Below are positions 43,289 to 51,686 of a stretch of 54,760 bases of DNA, piece after piece. The notes under the pieces are model-generated. The model was not told the origin of the DNA. It saw nothing but the letters and a program-made list of their open reading frames with translations, and made no database searches. How positions within the stretch are numbered: the stretch's first letter is position 1; every line of letters begins with the position of its first letter. Origin of the DNA: Gemmatimonadota bacterium (GTDB taxonomy: Bacteria > Latescibacterota > UBA2968 > UBA8231); the NCBI GenBank assembly GCA_009840005.1, contig VXOR01000018.1, positions 1-54,760 on the forward strand, in the 5' to 3' direction. A program made the translations under genes and the position numbers.

Positions 43289-44311
43289 CTATCTAGGCTT
43301 CTCCCCCACTTCCACCCCCTGCACCCCAAACACTTCTTCAAGAAAGTTCTCGCCCATGATCTCGTAGCCGGTGGCGTCTGGATGGAGGTTGTCCGGCAGG
43401 TGTTCGGCGAGGCTTTCGTCGAAGAGCTTGAGACCATCTATGTAGTAAATGTTCTCATCACCGCGCCTTTTGAACGCCTCCACAGCTTCCGCAACCTCGG
43501 CGCGCATCTGCTCCAACGTTAAGCCAATCATATTGGGCGTGGTCTCGCGGTCGTGGCCCCAAATCGGCGAGCAGACTGCAAACGGGGTGTGGGGATGGCC
43601 GTCGCGGATGGTGGCAATAGTGCCGAGGACAGCCGGGCAGAAGGCGCGCGGACCAAGGCTAGCGGCACCGTAGATGTTGATGCCGATCTTGACCGAGATA
43701 AAGTCCGCGGGCAGATCGCGGATCAGCCGGGCGATGAACGGGTCGGCGTGACACTGGCCTCCGAAGCCCAGCGACGTAAGGTTAAAGTCCCGGGCGCGCG
43801 CTACCACCCCAGGCCAAGTGGTGGCGGGCGATCCTGCGGTGCGGCAGTGGGTGATGGAACTGCCATACGCAACCCACCTCAGTCGAGTGTCCTCGCTTTT
43901 TTCGCAATATGCTCCCTCGGGCAATGCAATGTGGCGCACGGCGACGGGCATGGCCGGCGACAGCCAAATCTCCACGGATTTCTCGCCCGCTGGTAAACCC
44001 TCAAAGCAGACCTCCGTCGCGCCAGCCGCATACGGGGCCGTGGCCACAATCTGTCCACCGACGCACAGATCAAAGCGGCCGTCCTCAGCTAGCGGCTCGC
44101 AGCCGACGGCCAATTCCTCGGCGTCCGTGGCCAAGCGCACGCGCACGCCCGAAGGCATCTCGGCCCGCCCGGCAAGGCCGCTCTCCCCGGGCGAGTATAA
44201 GTCCAAATCCCCACGGGGAATGCGCCAGGGCTTGACCCAGCCCGGCCCTTCTTCAAGTGAGATAGTGCCGCTCCAAGTCAGGCGGGGGTCCTTGGCGGGA
44301 ATGACGGACAT
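43289..44311 (-). CDS. SGNH/GDSL-type esterase
   Basis: This 340-residue protein has an N-terminal beta domain (about 1-140, CE2-like) and a C-terminal SGNH hydrolase. Blocks are visible: GSSITH with Ser152 as nucleophile, Gly183 in LGFGGQ, Asn212 in KIGINI, and Asp307-x-x-His310 (DNLHPD). Such enzymes deacetylate sugars or hydrolyse small esters. It follows the LamG relic and precedes a PhyH gene, all on the minus strand. Confidence 0.88.
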   Translation of the reverse strand: MSVIPAKDPRLTWSGTISLEEGPGWVKPWRIPRGDLDLYSPGESGLAGRAEMPSGVRVRLATDAEELAVGCEPLAEDGRFDLCVGGQIVATAPYAAGATEVCFEGLPAGEKSVEIWLSPAMPVAVRHIALPEGAYCEKSEDTRLRWVAYGSSITHCRTAGSPATTWPGVVARARDFNLTSLGFGGQCHADPFIARLIRDLPADFISVKIGINIYGAASLGPRAFCPAVLGTIATIRDGHPHTPFAVCSPIWGHDRETTPNMIGLTLEQMRAEVAEAVEAFKRRGDENIYYIDGLKLFDESLAEHLPDNLHPDATGYEIMGENFLEEVFGVQGVEVGEKPR

Positions 44312-44328
44312 AAAAAATCCTTTCTAGC

Positions 44329-45165
44329 TCAGCCGGTGCGCGGGCGAACTACAGTCTCGCCGTCGGCTTCCACCAGCGGCCGGTTGTAGATATAGGGGGG
44401 TTCGAGCACGGCCTGCTGCGCTTCGGTCAACTCGCTGACCCATTCCGGCTGGCTAGTCTGGTAGGTGCCGCCGGCAAAGTGCAGATACTTGGGCGAGTAG
44501 CGGTAGAGCAGGGAGCGCCGCTCGTGCTCGGCCGTCCACGGGAGCGTGCCGTGCAGGGTCGCCTCGTTGAAGATGACCATGTCGCCGGTCTTGCAGGGGA
44601 CGTTGTACACAACCTCGCGGTGCTCTTGCCAGTGGCAAATTTTTTGCGGCAGCGGGAAATTCGCCTTGTGGCTGCCTGGGATCACGCACAGCCCGCCGTC
44701 GCCCTCATTGACGTCGGCGAGCTGGAACTGGCAGACGATCATGCCGCAGCGCATCTGGTCGTTGGCATACGCGTAGTACTGCGCGCCGTTGAAGTGGCGG
44801 CTGGTCGAGCCGTGGAGGATCAGGCCCTCGGCACCCTTGCCGCCGCAGAGCATAAAGGGCGAGTGGTCCATCTTCCAACCGCGGCCAAAGAGCGCGTCGA
44901 GATAGGGAATGAGCTTTTTGTGCGCCAACAGCGCGCGGAAGGGCAGGCAGTGGGGGTTTTCCCATTCGAGCATCCCCGTGAACATACCGCGCCGCCGGCC
45001 CTCGAGCGCGTCGCTGCCGCCGGTATTGTGATTGCCGTCTTCGCCGCGTTTGTCCTCATTGGCGTCAAAGGCCGCGTTGAGCGCATCGACTTCGGCAGAA
45101 GTGAGGAAGCCGGGGACCTTCAGGAAGCCCTGTAGGTCGAAGAGAAATTTCTCCGTGTCATTCAT
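44329..45165 (-). CDS. PhyH family protein, paralogue 5, with His-Gly-Ser at the iron site
   Basis: This 278-residue PhyH-type protein has a first ligand region LILHGSTS (His118-Gly-Ser120), so the aspartate is replaced. The ADVNEGDGGLCVIPGSHKANFP strand and distal segment LHGTLPWTAEHERRSLLYRY keep the family layout. The subgroup with LHGG/LHGS and ALTDVNPGDGG is widespread in uncultured bacteria and its reaction is not known. Its ATG follows the stop of the epimerase gene immediately, so the two form an operon. Confidence 0.85.
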   Translation of the reverse strand: MNDTEKFLFDLQGFLKVPGFLTSAEVDALNAAFDANEDKRGEDGNHNTGGSDALEGRRRGMFTGMLEWENPHCLPFRALLAHKKLIPYLDALFGRGWKMDHSPFMLCGGKGAEGLILHGSTSRHFNGAQYYAYANDQMRCGMIVCQFQLADVNEGDGGLCVIPGSHKANFPLPQKICHWQEHREVVYNVPCKTGDMVIFNEATLHGTLPWTAEHERRSLLYRYSPKYLHFAGGTYQTSQPEWVSELTEAQQAVLEPPYIYNRPLVEADGETVVRPRTG

Positions 45166-45963
45166 CTAAAAGTACGTCTCCGAGTTGTGCACTGGGTCGT
45201 AGCCGACTTCGCGTCGGGGCGTTTCAATGTCAAAGATGTTATAGGTGTTGTCCGAGATCGCAAAGTAATGCGCGCCGCTGGGCAGGTCGCCGGCGCAATG
45301 CCGCTGGAAGCAGGCGTGGACCAGGCGGGCGGCGTCCTCTTGGTGGCACCAGACGGCAAAGTAGCCCCTTTCCTCTACGTGGACGTTATTTTCCGCGTTG
45401 ACGCCGCCCCAGCGCGTGGCAATCGCGCTGTGCCCCAAATCGGCGACTTTTTGCGCCCACTCTTCCACGTGGGCTTTTTCGCGTCCGTAGTCGTTGATCG
45501 GATGCGCGGGCACGGCCGCGGAAATCCGCTCGGGCCACTCGGTTATCTCGTCGAACTGCCGCTCGGCCAAGGTCCAAAAGAAGCCCGGCTGGTAGAAATC
45601 GTACAGTCCATCGACCGCGTGTACCGAGCTGGAGCCGACGATCATCGGCGGCTCGTCTTGGGCCAACACCGCTTCAAAAATCAAGTCGGTCATCCGGCGC
45701 ATGGCCGCCAAGCCGCCACCGCGGGCCAGATAGACGACCAAATCGCACCCGGGGATCAGCGCGCGAAATTCATCCGGCGACTCCATAATATCGAGATCGA
45801 TAAAATCCCCCCCGGCATCCGGCTCGGTCGCCTTGTCCGGCGCGCCGGGCAAATCCACGGACACCATGCGGTAGCGCGGATCAAGCCGCGGCATATAGGT
45901 CCGCAAGCCCGAGCCAATCGTGCCGCGCCCACCGATGAGCAAAACCTTGTATTCTGACGTCAT
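45166..45963 (-). CDS. NAD-dependent epimerase/dehydratase
   Basis: This 265-residue extended-SDR-type protein starts at ATG 45961-45963 (MTSEYKVLLIGGRGTIG) with AGGAGG six bases upstream; a longer frame reaching 46194 is not family-like. It has the Rossmann GGRGTIGSGL motif, Asp after strand 2 (VSVDLPG), and the catalytic Tyr-x-x-x-Lys in DYGREKAH. It would oxidise, epimerise or dehydrate an NDP-sugar-like substrate. Its stop abuts the ATG of the PhyH gene, suggesting a two-enzyme step. Confidence 0.9.
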   Translation of the reverse strand: MTSEYKVLLIGGRGTIGSGLRTYMPRLDPRYRMVSVDLPGAPDKATEPDAGGDFIDLDIMESPDEFRALIPGCDLVVYLARGGGLAAMRRMTDLIFEAVLAQDEPPMIVGSSSVHAVDGLYDFYQPGFFWTLAERQFDEITEWPERISAAVPAHPINDYGREKAHVEEWAQKVADLGHSAIATRWGGVNAENNVHVEERGYFAVWCHQEDAARLVHACFQRHCAGDLPSGAHYFAISDNTYNIFDIETPRREVGYDPVHNSETYF

Positions 45964-46034
45964 GAACTCCTCCTTTTGCGGAGGCAAACCTAAGCGACAG
46001 CCCACCGATTGACCAGTCTTGGACGCGAAAGGCT

Positions 46035-46769
46035 TCAGTACGCCCAATCCTCGTGTGCGAGCGGCTGCTGGTTCAGTTCGTCCCGATGAACGCGCCACTG
46101 CGGCATGAACTTGTCCATCAGCTTGCGAAAACGCTCGTTGTGACGGCGTTCGATTAAGTGGACCATTTCGTGGACGAGGACTAACTCCAAGCACGAAGTC
46201 GGCTTCTTGGCCAGTTCGAGGTTTAGCCAGATGCGCCTAGCTTCGATATTACAGGAACCCCAGAGGGTCTTCATTTTCTTGATCCGCACCTCATCGACCA
46301 TCACTCCAACCTTTTGCTCCCATTTGACGCACATCTCTGGCAACTGGTCGCGGAGTTGACGGCGATACCACTGCTCCAGTACCGCCTCCTTTGCGTCCCG
46401 GTCGGTGCCCGGACGGACGCGCAACGCCATCTTCGTGTTGTTGAGCAGACGAACCGCCGACGGACCATCGTATTCGATCACATCGAGCCGATAGCGCCGG
46501 CCCCGGAAGTAATGGCTCTCACCGGTCACGAACTCGCGCTGGGACTGGCGATCTTGTTGGGCAAATTCGGCCTGCTTCCGGTGAATCCACCCTAAGCGCG
46601 AAATAACAGCCAGCCGTACGGCGTCATCGTCGAGCCACAGCGGTGCGGCTACCCGCACCCGACCGCTCGGCGGATACACGCCTATGTGGAGGTTCTTGAT
46701 GCTCTTGCGGACGACCTCTACCGGGATCCCTCGGATGTCGATGCGGTGGCCTCTAACCTTAGTACTCAC
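46035..46769 (-). CDS. YgjP/DUF45-type zinc metallopeptidase, last gene of the second R-M operon
   Basis: This 244-residue protein has the HExxH zinc motif (LVLVHEMVHLIERRHNERF) near the C terminus plus the distal His/Glu helix (MPQWRVHRDELNQ) of the YgjP/SprT-like group. Its ATG overlaps the stop of the HsdR gene by 11 bases. A metallopeptidase directly behind hsdR is a known neighbour of some type I systems; its target is unknown. Confidence 0.85.
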   Translation of the reverse strand: MSTKVRGHRIDIRGIPVEVVRKSIKNLHIGVYPPSGRVRVAAPLWLDDDAVRLAVISRLGWIHRKQAEFAQQDRQSQREFVTGESHYFRGRRYRLDVIEYDGPSAVRLLNNTKMALRVRPGTDRDAKEAVLEQWYRRQLRDQLPEMCVKWEQKVGVMVDEVRIKKMKTLWGSCNIEARRIWLNLELAKKPTSCLELVLVHEMVHLIERRHNERFRKLMDKFMPQWRVHRDELNQQPLAHEDWAY

Positions 46770-49700
46770 TCTGTGCCTTCACGATCTCGAATATCGCGTT
46801 CACGAGGCTTTCGTTGCCGCCGAGTTCTGCATGGATGGCGTTGCGGACCTCGCGTTCTTTGATCTTGCTTCCCCGCCAGTCCGCCTTCTTCACCCGACGG
46901 ACGGCGCGATCTAGGGCGAGCGCTTTCACCTCTCTGATATCGATAGGCGGCTCAGTGTCGAGTGGTTCTCGGGCTGTCGGAACCAGCACCACTAAGTTGT
47001 CGAACAGCGCCCTCAATGCCGGGCTGTTGATGCTGGCAGGATAGGACGCTTGAGTCTCTGGCCGACTGGTCTCTCTGGTCAGATCGACGATCTGCGCCAG
47101 GTACTCCTTGTAGTCGATTGCCTCTTGCTTGCGTTGCCGGATCAGGGCTTCCAGCAGTTCCGACATCTTCTCGTAGTACCTGGGATTGATCCCCGTCTCG
47201 TCGATGATGAGCCGCCGGACGTTGTTTTCAATCGTCTCGGCCACCGCTTCGCGGTTCTCGCGGATACCTTCGGGCAACTCCTCTACCACCTTTTCTCCGC
47301 GCTCAACAATCAGTTCCACGAGCGTCATATCGTCGAATCCCGATAGCTGCTCGCTCTCTTCGGCGCGGATATACGTATCGAGCAGGTGCCGCATGGCTGG
47401 CTCGTACATCTTCAGGTCGATGTAGTCGCCGCTGGCCAGCTTGATCTCCTGGCGCACCTTCTCGTAGTGATCCACTTCGGCTTTGATCTCTTGCGCTTCG
47501 GCTTCGGAATAGCCGGCCTCGCACATCTCGTTGGCTAAGTTGGCATAGGCGCGCAGGAACGCGGCGACTTGCTTGTAGAACGCCACGCGCTTCGGTTCGT
47601 TGTTTTTGAGTTGCCCGATGTTACCACTGTAGGCAGCGCAGAAGTAGTGCAAATAAGCTGTGGTGTCGCGCGGCGGCTCGACCGGCTCGCACAGCGCCTT
47701 AGTCTCCTCACGTGTCTCCTCCAGCCGCTCCCGACCCTGCTGGAGTCGGTCTTTCAACAGACCCTCCACATCGGCCTTGTCGTACCCGTCGAATGCCTCG
47801 CCCGTGTAGTCCTCAATGGATCGTTCCAACGACCGGAACAGGTCTTTGTAGTCGATGATGTAGCCGTATTCCTTGTCTTCGCCGTCGAGGCGATTGACCC
47901 GGCAGATCGCTTGGAATAGGCCGTGGTCCTGCATCTGCTTGTCGATGTAGAGATAGGTCGCTGATGGCGCGTCAAAGCCGGTCAGCAGCTTATCTACCAC
48001 GATTAGGAGCTTCATCTGCCCCGGCTCGTCGATAAAGCGCTTTTTCACCTCTTGCTCAAAGCGCTCGACCTTGTGCATCGCCGTTTCTTCCGGCTCGTTG
48101 AAGTGCGCCGCCAGCATTTTACGGTAGGCGGCGTGCCGGAGTAGTTTTTCGGTGTATCCCTCGCCGGTTTCCTCGCCCTTGATGTCCGCTGAAGTTGGCC
48201 TGTACGAGGTGACGATAGCGCATTTGCCCGCCAACTCGGTCTGTTGAAATAGGTCGAAGAAGCGGCTGGCTGAGTAGATGCTGCCGGAGACGAGTATGGC
48301 ATTGCCTCGACCGCTCTTGAGGCGGTCGCGCGTCTCCATGTCGAACTGGATGTCGGCGACGATTTTCTCCAGCCGGTCCCGAGCACTCAGGACTCTCTGC
48401 ATCGTGCCCCAGCGCTGCTTAAGTTGAGCCTTGGCCACATTGGTCAGTCCACGGGTCTTGATGTCGAACCACTGATCGATCTTGGTTTGCGAGGTGATGT
48501 TCTGGTCGATATCGCGCGCCTCGTAGCGCAAGTCCAGCACCACGCCGTCTTTCACTGCTTCGTCGTACTTGTAAGCATGGATGTACGGCCCGAAGGTTTC
48601 GATACTCTGTTGCTTGTCGCTCTTGAGCAACGGCGTCCCGGTGAAGCCAATCATCATGGACCCCGGCAGCAGCTCCTTCATTGCCTCGTGGAGCTTGCCG
48701 GACTGGGTGCGGTGGCACTCATCCACGAAGACGAATATCTCGCCCTTGGCGTGGAAATTCTTGGGCAGGTGGCTGCGAATGTCCTCGACGAACGTATCGA
48801 CGTCGCCTTCTTCTGCCGCGCCGAACTTGTGGATCAGCGAAGCGATCAGCCACTCGTCGCTGGTGTTGAGCACGCGCACCAAGTCGGCACCGCTTCTCGT
48901 GCGATGGATGTCCTCGCTGACGCCCTTGAAGACCTTCTCGATCTGCTCGTCCAACTCGGTGCGGTCGGTAATGAGTAGTACCCGAGCGTCTGTGACGTGC
49001 TCGCGGATCCACTTGGCCAGCCAGACCATGGTCAGGCTCTTGCCGCTGCCTTGGGTGTGCCAGATGATGCCGCCCTCGCGGCGCTTCACGCGAGCCTGCG
49101 CCGCCTTCGCGCCGAAGTACTGGTTGTGGCGGCAGATCTTCTTGACGCCCGCATCGAAGACGACGAAGTCGTGGATGATCTCTAGCAGCCGCTCCTTGCC
49201 GCAGAGTTGGCTCAACTCCCGGAGCAGTGGATTGTCGCCAGCGGCTGGGTGGGCCTCGGCTTCCTTCCAGTGCAGCCAGTACTTCTCTGGCGTCTCGATC
49301 ACGCCGTAGCGTAGGCCCTCAGTGTCGTTGCCCGCCATCACGAGTTGCACGGTGGAGAAGAACGGCTCGATGAATTCCTTCTTTTGACTGTCGAGATTCT
49401 GGCGAATGCCCTCGGTCACTGACACTGTCGAGCGCTTCAGTTCCAGCACCCCCAAGGCGATGCCGTTGACGTAGAGCACGAGGTCGGGCCGCTTGGTGTT
49501 CTCGCCGCGGACCGTCACCTCCTCGGCGATGGCGAAGTCGTTGTTGCCGGGATTCTTCCAGTCGATCAGCCAGACCGTGACGTTCTGCTCGCCCACATCT
49601 GGCCGGACCTTCACGCCGTAGCGCAGCAGGCCATAGACCTCGCGGTTGGCGTCGTAGAGCGTCTTGCTACCGCCGAGCGCAGCTGCCTTGTTCAGCTCAA

Positions 49701-49890
49701 ACAGCACCTTGTCGATGATCTTGTCGCTGTGCCCTTGGCACTTGAGCCAATCGGTGATATGCTCTCTCTCGACGTTGCGGTTGCCGGATCTGTCCTGCCA
49801 ATGACCGAGGTACTTGTAGTCGAGCACGTCTTGGAAAAACGCGACCACCCGCCGCTGGGTTTGGATTTCCCGTTGGCCGACCTTACTCAT
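46759..49890 (-). CDS. hsdR: Type I restriction subunit R, second system
   Basis: This 1043-residue protein has its nuclease residues Asp136 and Glu150-x-Lys152 (RPDLVLYVNGIALGVLELKRS) near the N terminus. The SF2 motor follows with Walker A HTQGSGKS (278-285), DECH instead of DEAH (FVDECHRTQSGK), and motif VI region QAICRVNRLDG. The C-terminal helical domain has no S24 extension, unlike the HsdR at 14982. No intact hsdM or hsdS lies beside it; upstream are wHTH relics, a nuclease and a split Eco57I-like methylase. Its ATG (49888-49890) overlaps the end of a relic frame. Confidence 0.93.
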   Translation of the reverse strand: MSKVGQREIQTQRRVVAFFQDVLDYKYLGHWQDRSGNRNVEREHITDWLKCQGHSDKIIDKVLFELNKAAALGGSKTLYDANREVYGLLRYGVKVRPDVGEQNVTVWLIDWKNPGNNDFAIAEEVTVRGENTKRPDLVLYVNGIALGVLELKRSTVSVTEGIRQNLDSQKKEFIEPFFSTVQLVMAGNDTEGLRYGVIETPEKYWLHWKEAEAHPAAGDNPLLRELSQLCGKERLLEIIHDFVVFDAGVKKICRHNQYFGAKAAQARVKRREGGIIWHTQGSGKSLTMVWLAKWIREHVTDARVLLITDRTELDEQIEKVFKGVSEDIHRTRSGADLVRVLNTSDEWLIASLIHKFGAAEEGDVDTFVEDIRSHLPKNFHAKGEIFVFVDECHRTQSGKLHEAMKELLPGSMMIGFTGTPLLKSDKQQSIETFGPYIHAYKYDEAVKDGVVLDLRYEARDIDQNITSQTKIDQWFDIKTRGLTNVAKAQLKQRWGTMQRVLSARDRLEKIVADIQFDMETRDRLKSGRGNAILVSGSIYSASRFFDLFQQTELAGKCAIVTSYRPTSADIKGEETGEGYTEKLLRHAAYRKMLAAHFNEPEETAMHKVERFEQEVKKRFIDEPGQMKLLIVVDKLLTGFDAPSATYLYIDKQMQDHGLFQAICRVNRLDGEDKEYGYIIDYKDLFRSLERSIEDYTGEAFDGYDKADVEGLLKDRLQQGRERLEETREETKALCEPVEPPRDTTAYLHYFCAAYSGNIGQLKNNEPKRVAFYKQVAAFLRAYANLANEMCEAGYSEAEAQEIKAEVDHYEKVRQEIKLASGDYIDLKMYEPAMRHLLDTYIRAEESEQLSGFDDMTLVELIVERGEKVVEELPEGIRENREAVAETIENNVRRLIIDETGINPRYYEKMSELLEALIRQRKQEAIDYKEYLAQIVDLTRETSRPETQASYPASINSPALRALFDNLVVLVPTAREPLDTEPPIDIREVKALALDRAVRRVKKADWRGSKIKEREVRNAIHAELGGNESLVNAIFEIVKAQSEY

Positions 49891-50235
49891 CCTTCGTTTC
49901 CACTACTTTCCAATGACCTCCCTTGGCGGGATCGATCCGTTCAAGGACGCCCGTTTGTTTCAGCTTGCCAATCTGCCACTCAATTCCCTTTGGCGTGATT
50001 CCGAGTCGGTTCGCCAATTCCGCCGTAGTGATTGAGGGGTCGGCGGCGATCAGGGCCAAGATTTTCTCCCTAGTTTTCTCCCTAGTTTTCTCCCTAGTTT
50101 TCTCCCTAGTTTCTCTTGAGCTTGGACCCCAGCTTGCACCCCTACTTGGACCCCAGCTTGCACCCCGGTCTGGACATGACTCTGACCGTTTGTATGCTGC
50201 TGATGAAAATGCGGAGTTAATGACCTCATTATCAT
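49883..50235 (-). pseudogene. Relic of a protein C terminus: repeat linker plus winged helix
   Basis: From ATG 50233-50235 the frame reads PHFHQQHTNG, then GVQAGVQVGVQAGVQ and KLGRK repeats, then a stop. Another frame gives the continuation REKILALIAADPSITTAELA and NRLGITPKGIEWQIGKLKQT, then GGHWKVVETKDE with a stop at 49883-49885. The winged-helix domain and KGGHW ending are those of the C terminus of Fic/AlbA-type or RecG-like regulators often found beside type I R-M genes. The frameshift lies inside the 12-bp repeat array. Its end overlaps the hsdR start by eight bases. Confidence 0.7.
50062..50113 (-). repeat. 12-bp tandem repeat array 1 (CTAGGGAGAAAA on the minus strand)
   Basis: Four and a third units of TTTTCTCCCTAG on the plus strand. 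On the minus strand the unit encodes KLGR in one frame and REKT in another. It precedes the intact wHTH end. Confidence 0.85.
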
Positions 50236-50290
50236 ATCTTTATTTTGATCTAGATATCGACAACATACGCTGAGTGATTTCAGGATCGAC

Positions 50291-50533
50291 TTACGTAAGG
50301 CCAAGATTCGTTCTGGGTAGTTTCTGGGGTAGTTTCTTAGGTAGTTTCTTAGGTAGTTTCTTAGGTAGTTTCTTAGGTAGTGGAACTGTGGCAGGAGAAT
50401 CGGCCTCCCGGTACGCGGCGGAGAACGGGACCTCAACCATAGACCACCGCATCAGCGGGTCTCCACGTAGCGACTCGTGTTCCTGTATGAACTCCGTTCG
50501 TACGCTGTTGACGAAGGTACGGAAGAGAGGCAT
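50291..50533 (-). CDS. Possible small frame ending in a LPKK repeat tail, upstream wHTH relic
   Basis: The frame opens at ATG 50531-50533 and reads VNSVRTEFIQEHESLRG then a VEVPFSAAYREAD segment, followed by LPKK units (four or more) and RTNLGLT stop. The frame next to it continues ERILAL just as the intact copy reads EKILALI, and a third segment reads VDPEITQRMLS against ADPSITTAEL downstream. I take it as an older, frameshifted copy of the same linker-plus-wHTH gene end. The first 45 residues are unrecognised and could be a real fragment. Confidence 0.4.
   Translation of the reverse strand: MPLFRTFVNSVRTEFIQEHESLRGDPLMRWSMVEVPFSAAYREADSPATVPLPKKLPKKLPKKLPKKLPQKLPRTNLGLT
50315..50381 (-). 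repeat. 12-bp tandem repeat array 2 (CTACCTAAGAAA on the minus strand)
   Basis: Five or more units of GGTAGTTTCTTA on the plus strand (first unit degenerate). The minus strand encodes LPKK repeated. It is independent in sequence from array 1 but has the same 12-bp period. Confidence 0.85.
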
Positions 50534-50601
50534 GATGTAGCTTGGTCGCCGTTGCGACCGGAGGGTTGGAAGTACGCATTTTTAACTCTTAAACGTTCAA
50601 G

Positions 50602-51270
50602 TCATACTGCCGCGAATGCTAGGAATGCGTGATGCAATTCTATCGGTGAATTAGTCGTTCGCGGATGGCTACTCCCCCACACCCACGACTCGCTAATCAG
50701 ATTCGATGGTTTCAGGTTCTCGGCGCAGCGAGACTTAGAATTCAAGTATCTATTGATACGGAGCACGGCAGCATTCGCGTCGCCGGCGATCAGGTACCCG
50801 GCCATGAACCCGATGGAATGGTTCCCCGAGTACTTGCCGATTCGGAAGCGATCGATGCCCTCCACAACGTACTCACGGCACAGGTCAGTGTTAGCCCCAG
50901 CGATACGCTTGCATTCGATGATCGCATGGGGATCGTGCTCGCCGAAGCGGAAGAATACCTCGATCCACAGAATTGAAATGTCGGTTCGGCCATCCGGTAC
51001 CAGTACTTCCGGGCGAGAACGGGATTCGGTTCCGGGAAACACTATCATTGACTGGCTCCACGAGAAATGTCCTGATTTCAGCGCGCAACGCATACCATCG
51101 CGTAGCCGTTCCGTGATTTCTACTTCGCCGGCACTCGTGTTGACGTCCGGCGACTGCAACGCAAGTACCCAGCCGGCCTCGATGGTCCGCAGTATAGTCG
51201 AGGCGATATCAGGTCCAAGATTAATGAATTGGCGGTCGCTGGTAGCCGGACCGTCAAGAGGCAGCTTCAT
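50602..51270 (-). CDS. Predicted PD-(D/E)XK nuclease-like protein
   Basis: This 222-residue protein has a restriction-endonuclease-like core: Asp in GRTDISILWIEV, then after about 20 residues Glu-Cys-Lys in HAIIECKRIAG, followed by CREYVVEGIDRFRIGKY. Asp...ExK spacing fits this fold, although Cys between Glu and Lys is uncommon. It starts inside the stop of the preceding small gene (ATGA), so the two are cotranslated. With the methylase upstream it forms a plausible three-gene restriction unit whose nuclease cuts unmethylated DNA. Confidence 0.65.
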   Translation of the reverse strand: MKLPLDGPATSDRQFINLGPDIASTILRTIEAGWVLALQSPDVNTSAGEVEITERLRDGMRCALKSGHFSWSQSMIVFPGTESRSRPEVLVPDGRTDISILWIEVFFRFGEHDPHAIIECKRIAGANTDLCREYVVEGIDRFRIGKYSGNHSIGFMAGYLIAGDANAAVLRINRYLNSKSRCAENLKPSNLISESWVWGSSHPRTTNSPIELHHAFLAFAAV

Positions 51271-51686
51271 ACGACGGTTCCGGAAAAGCTTTCAACAATG
51301 ACCGTATCCGCGTCTTCCAGCGCGGACACGCCCATCCAATGCCGCCGGGCGGCAGGCTTGATGATCACGACCTCGTTGTGGCCATGCACCCGAAGCTCGC
51401 GCTGGCCGACCAAGGATTCCGCAAGCTGAACATCTAGGCGTTCGCCGATCCGGTTGAGAATGTCTCTCAGGTCTCCTTCTGGTTTTACAACCTCCAACCC
51501 AGAAGGTTCTGGGAGGTCGGAACACTCCTCAAGAACGAAGCGAACAACCCGGAGCGGCGCGTGTTCGGGAAGATCGAAGACTTCGGCACGCATACGGCGT
51601 TGATTCGCTGCAGAGAGCCATACATCCACTGCCGTTATGAATGTATGCGCATAGTCCGACATATGGCTAACGCTGGCGGCTTCCAC
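51267..51686 (-). CDS. Small protein between methylase and nuclease
   Basis: This 139-residue protein starts at GTG 51684-51686 (20-base overlap with the methylase end), or at ATG 51660-51662. It reads MSDYAHTFITAVDVWLSAAN, then RVVRFVLEECSDLPEPSGLE. The C-terminal half has a beta pattern (HGHNEVVIIKPAARRHWMGV and VIVESFSG). I recognise no family. It is tightly coupled to both neighbours, so it may bridge the modification and nuclease parts. Confidence 0.65.
   Translation of the reverse strand: MEAASVSHMSDYAHTFITAVDVWLSAANQRRMRAEVFDLPEHAPLRVVRFVLEECSDLPEPSGLEVVKPEGDLRDILNRIGERLDVQLAESLVGQRELRVHGHNEVVIIKPAARRHWMGVSALEDADTVIVESFSGTVV

Noticed and set aside
49923..50273. Plus-strand frame with FSLV repeats
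   Set aside because: It is the reverse of the 12-bp array; the minus strand has the wHTH motif and a logical overlap with hsdR.
50056..50385. CRISPR array
   Set aside because: Repeats are 12 bp without spacers and lie within coding frames.
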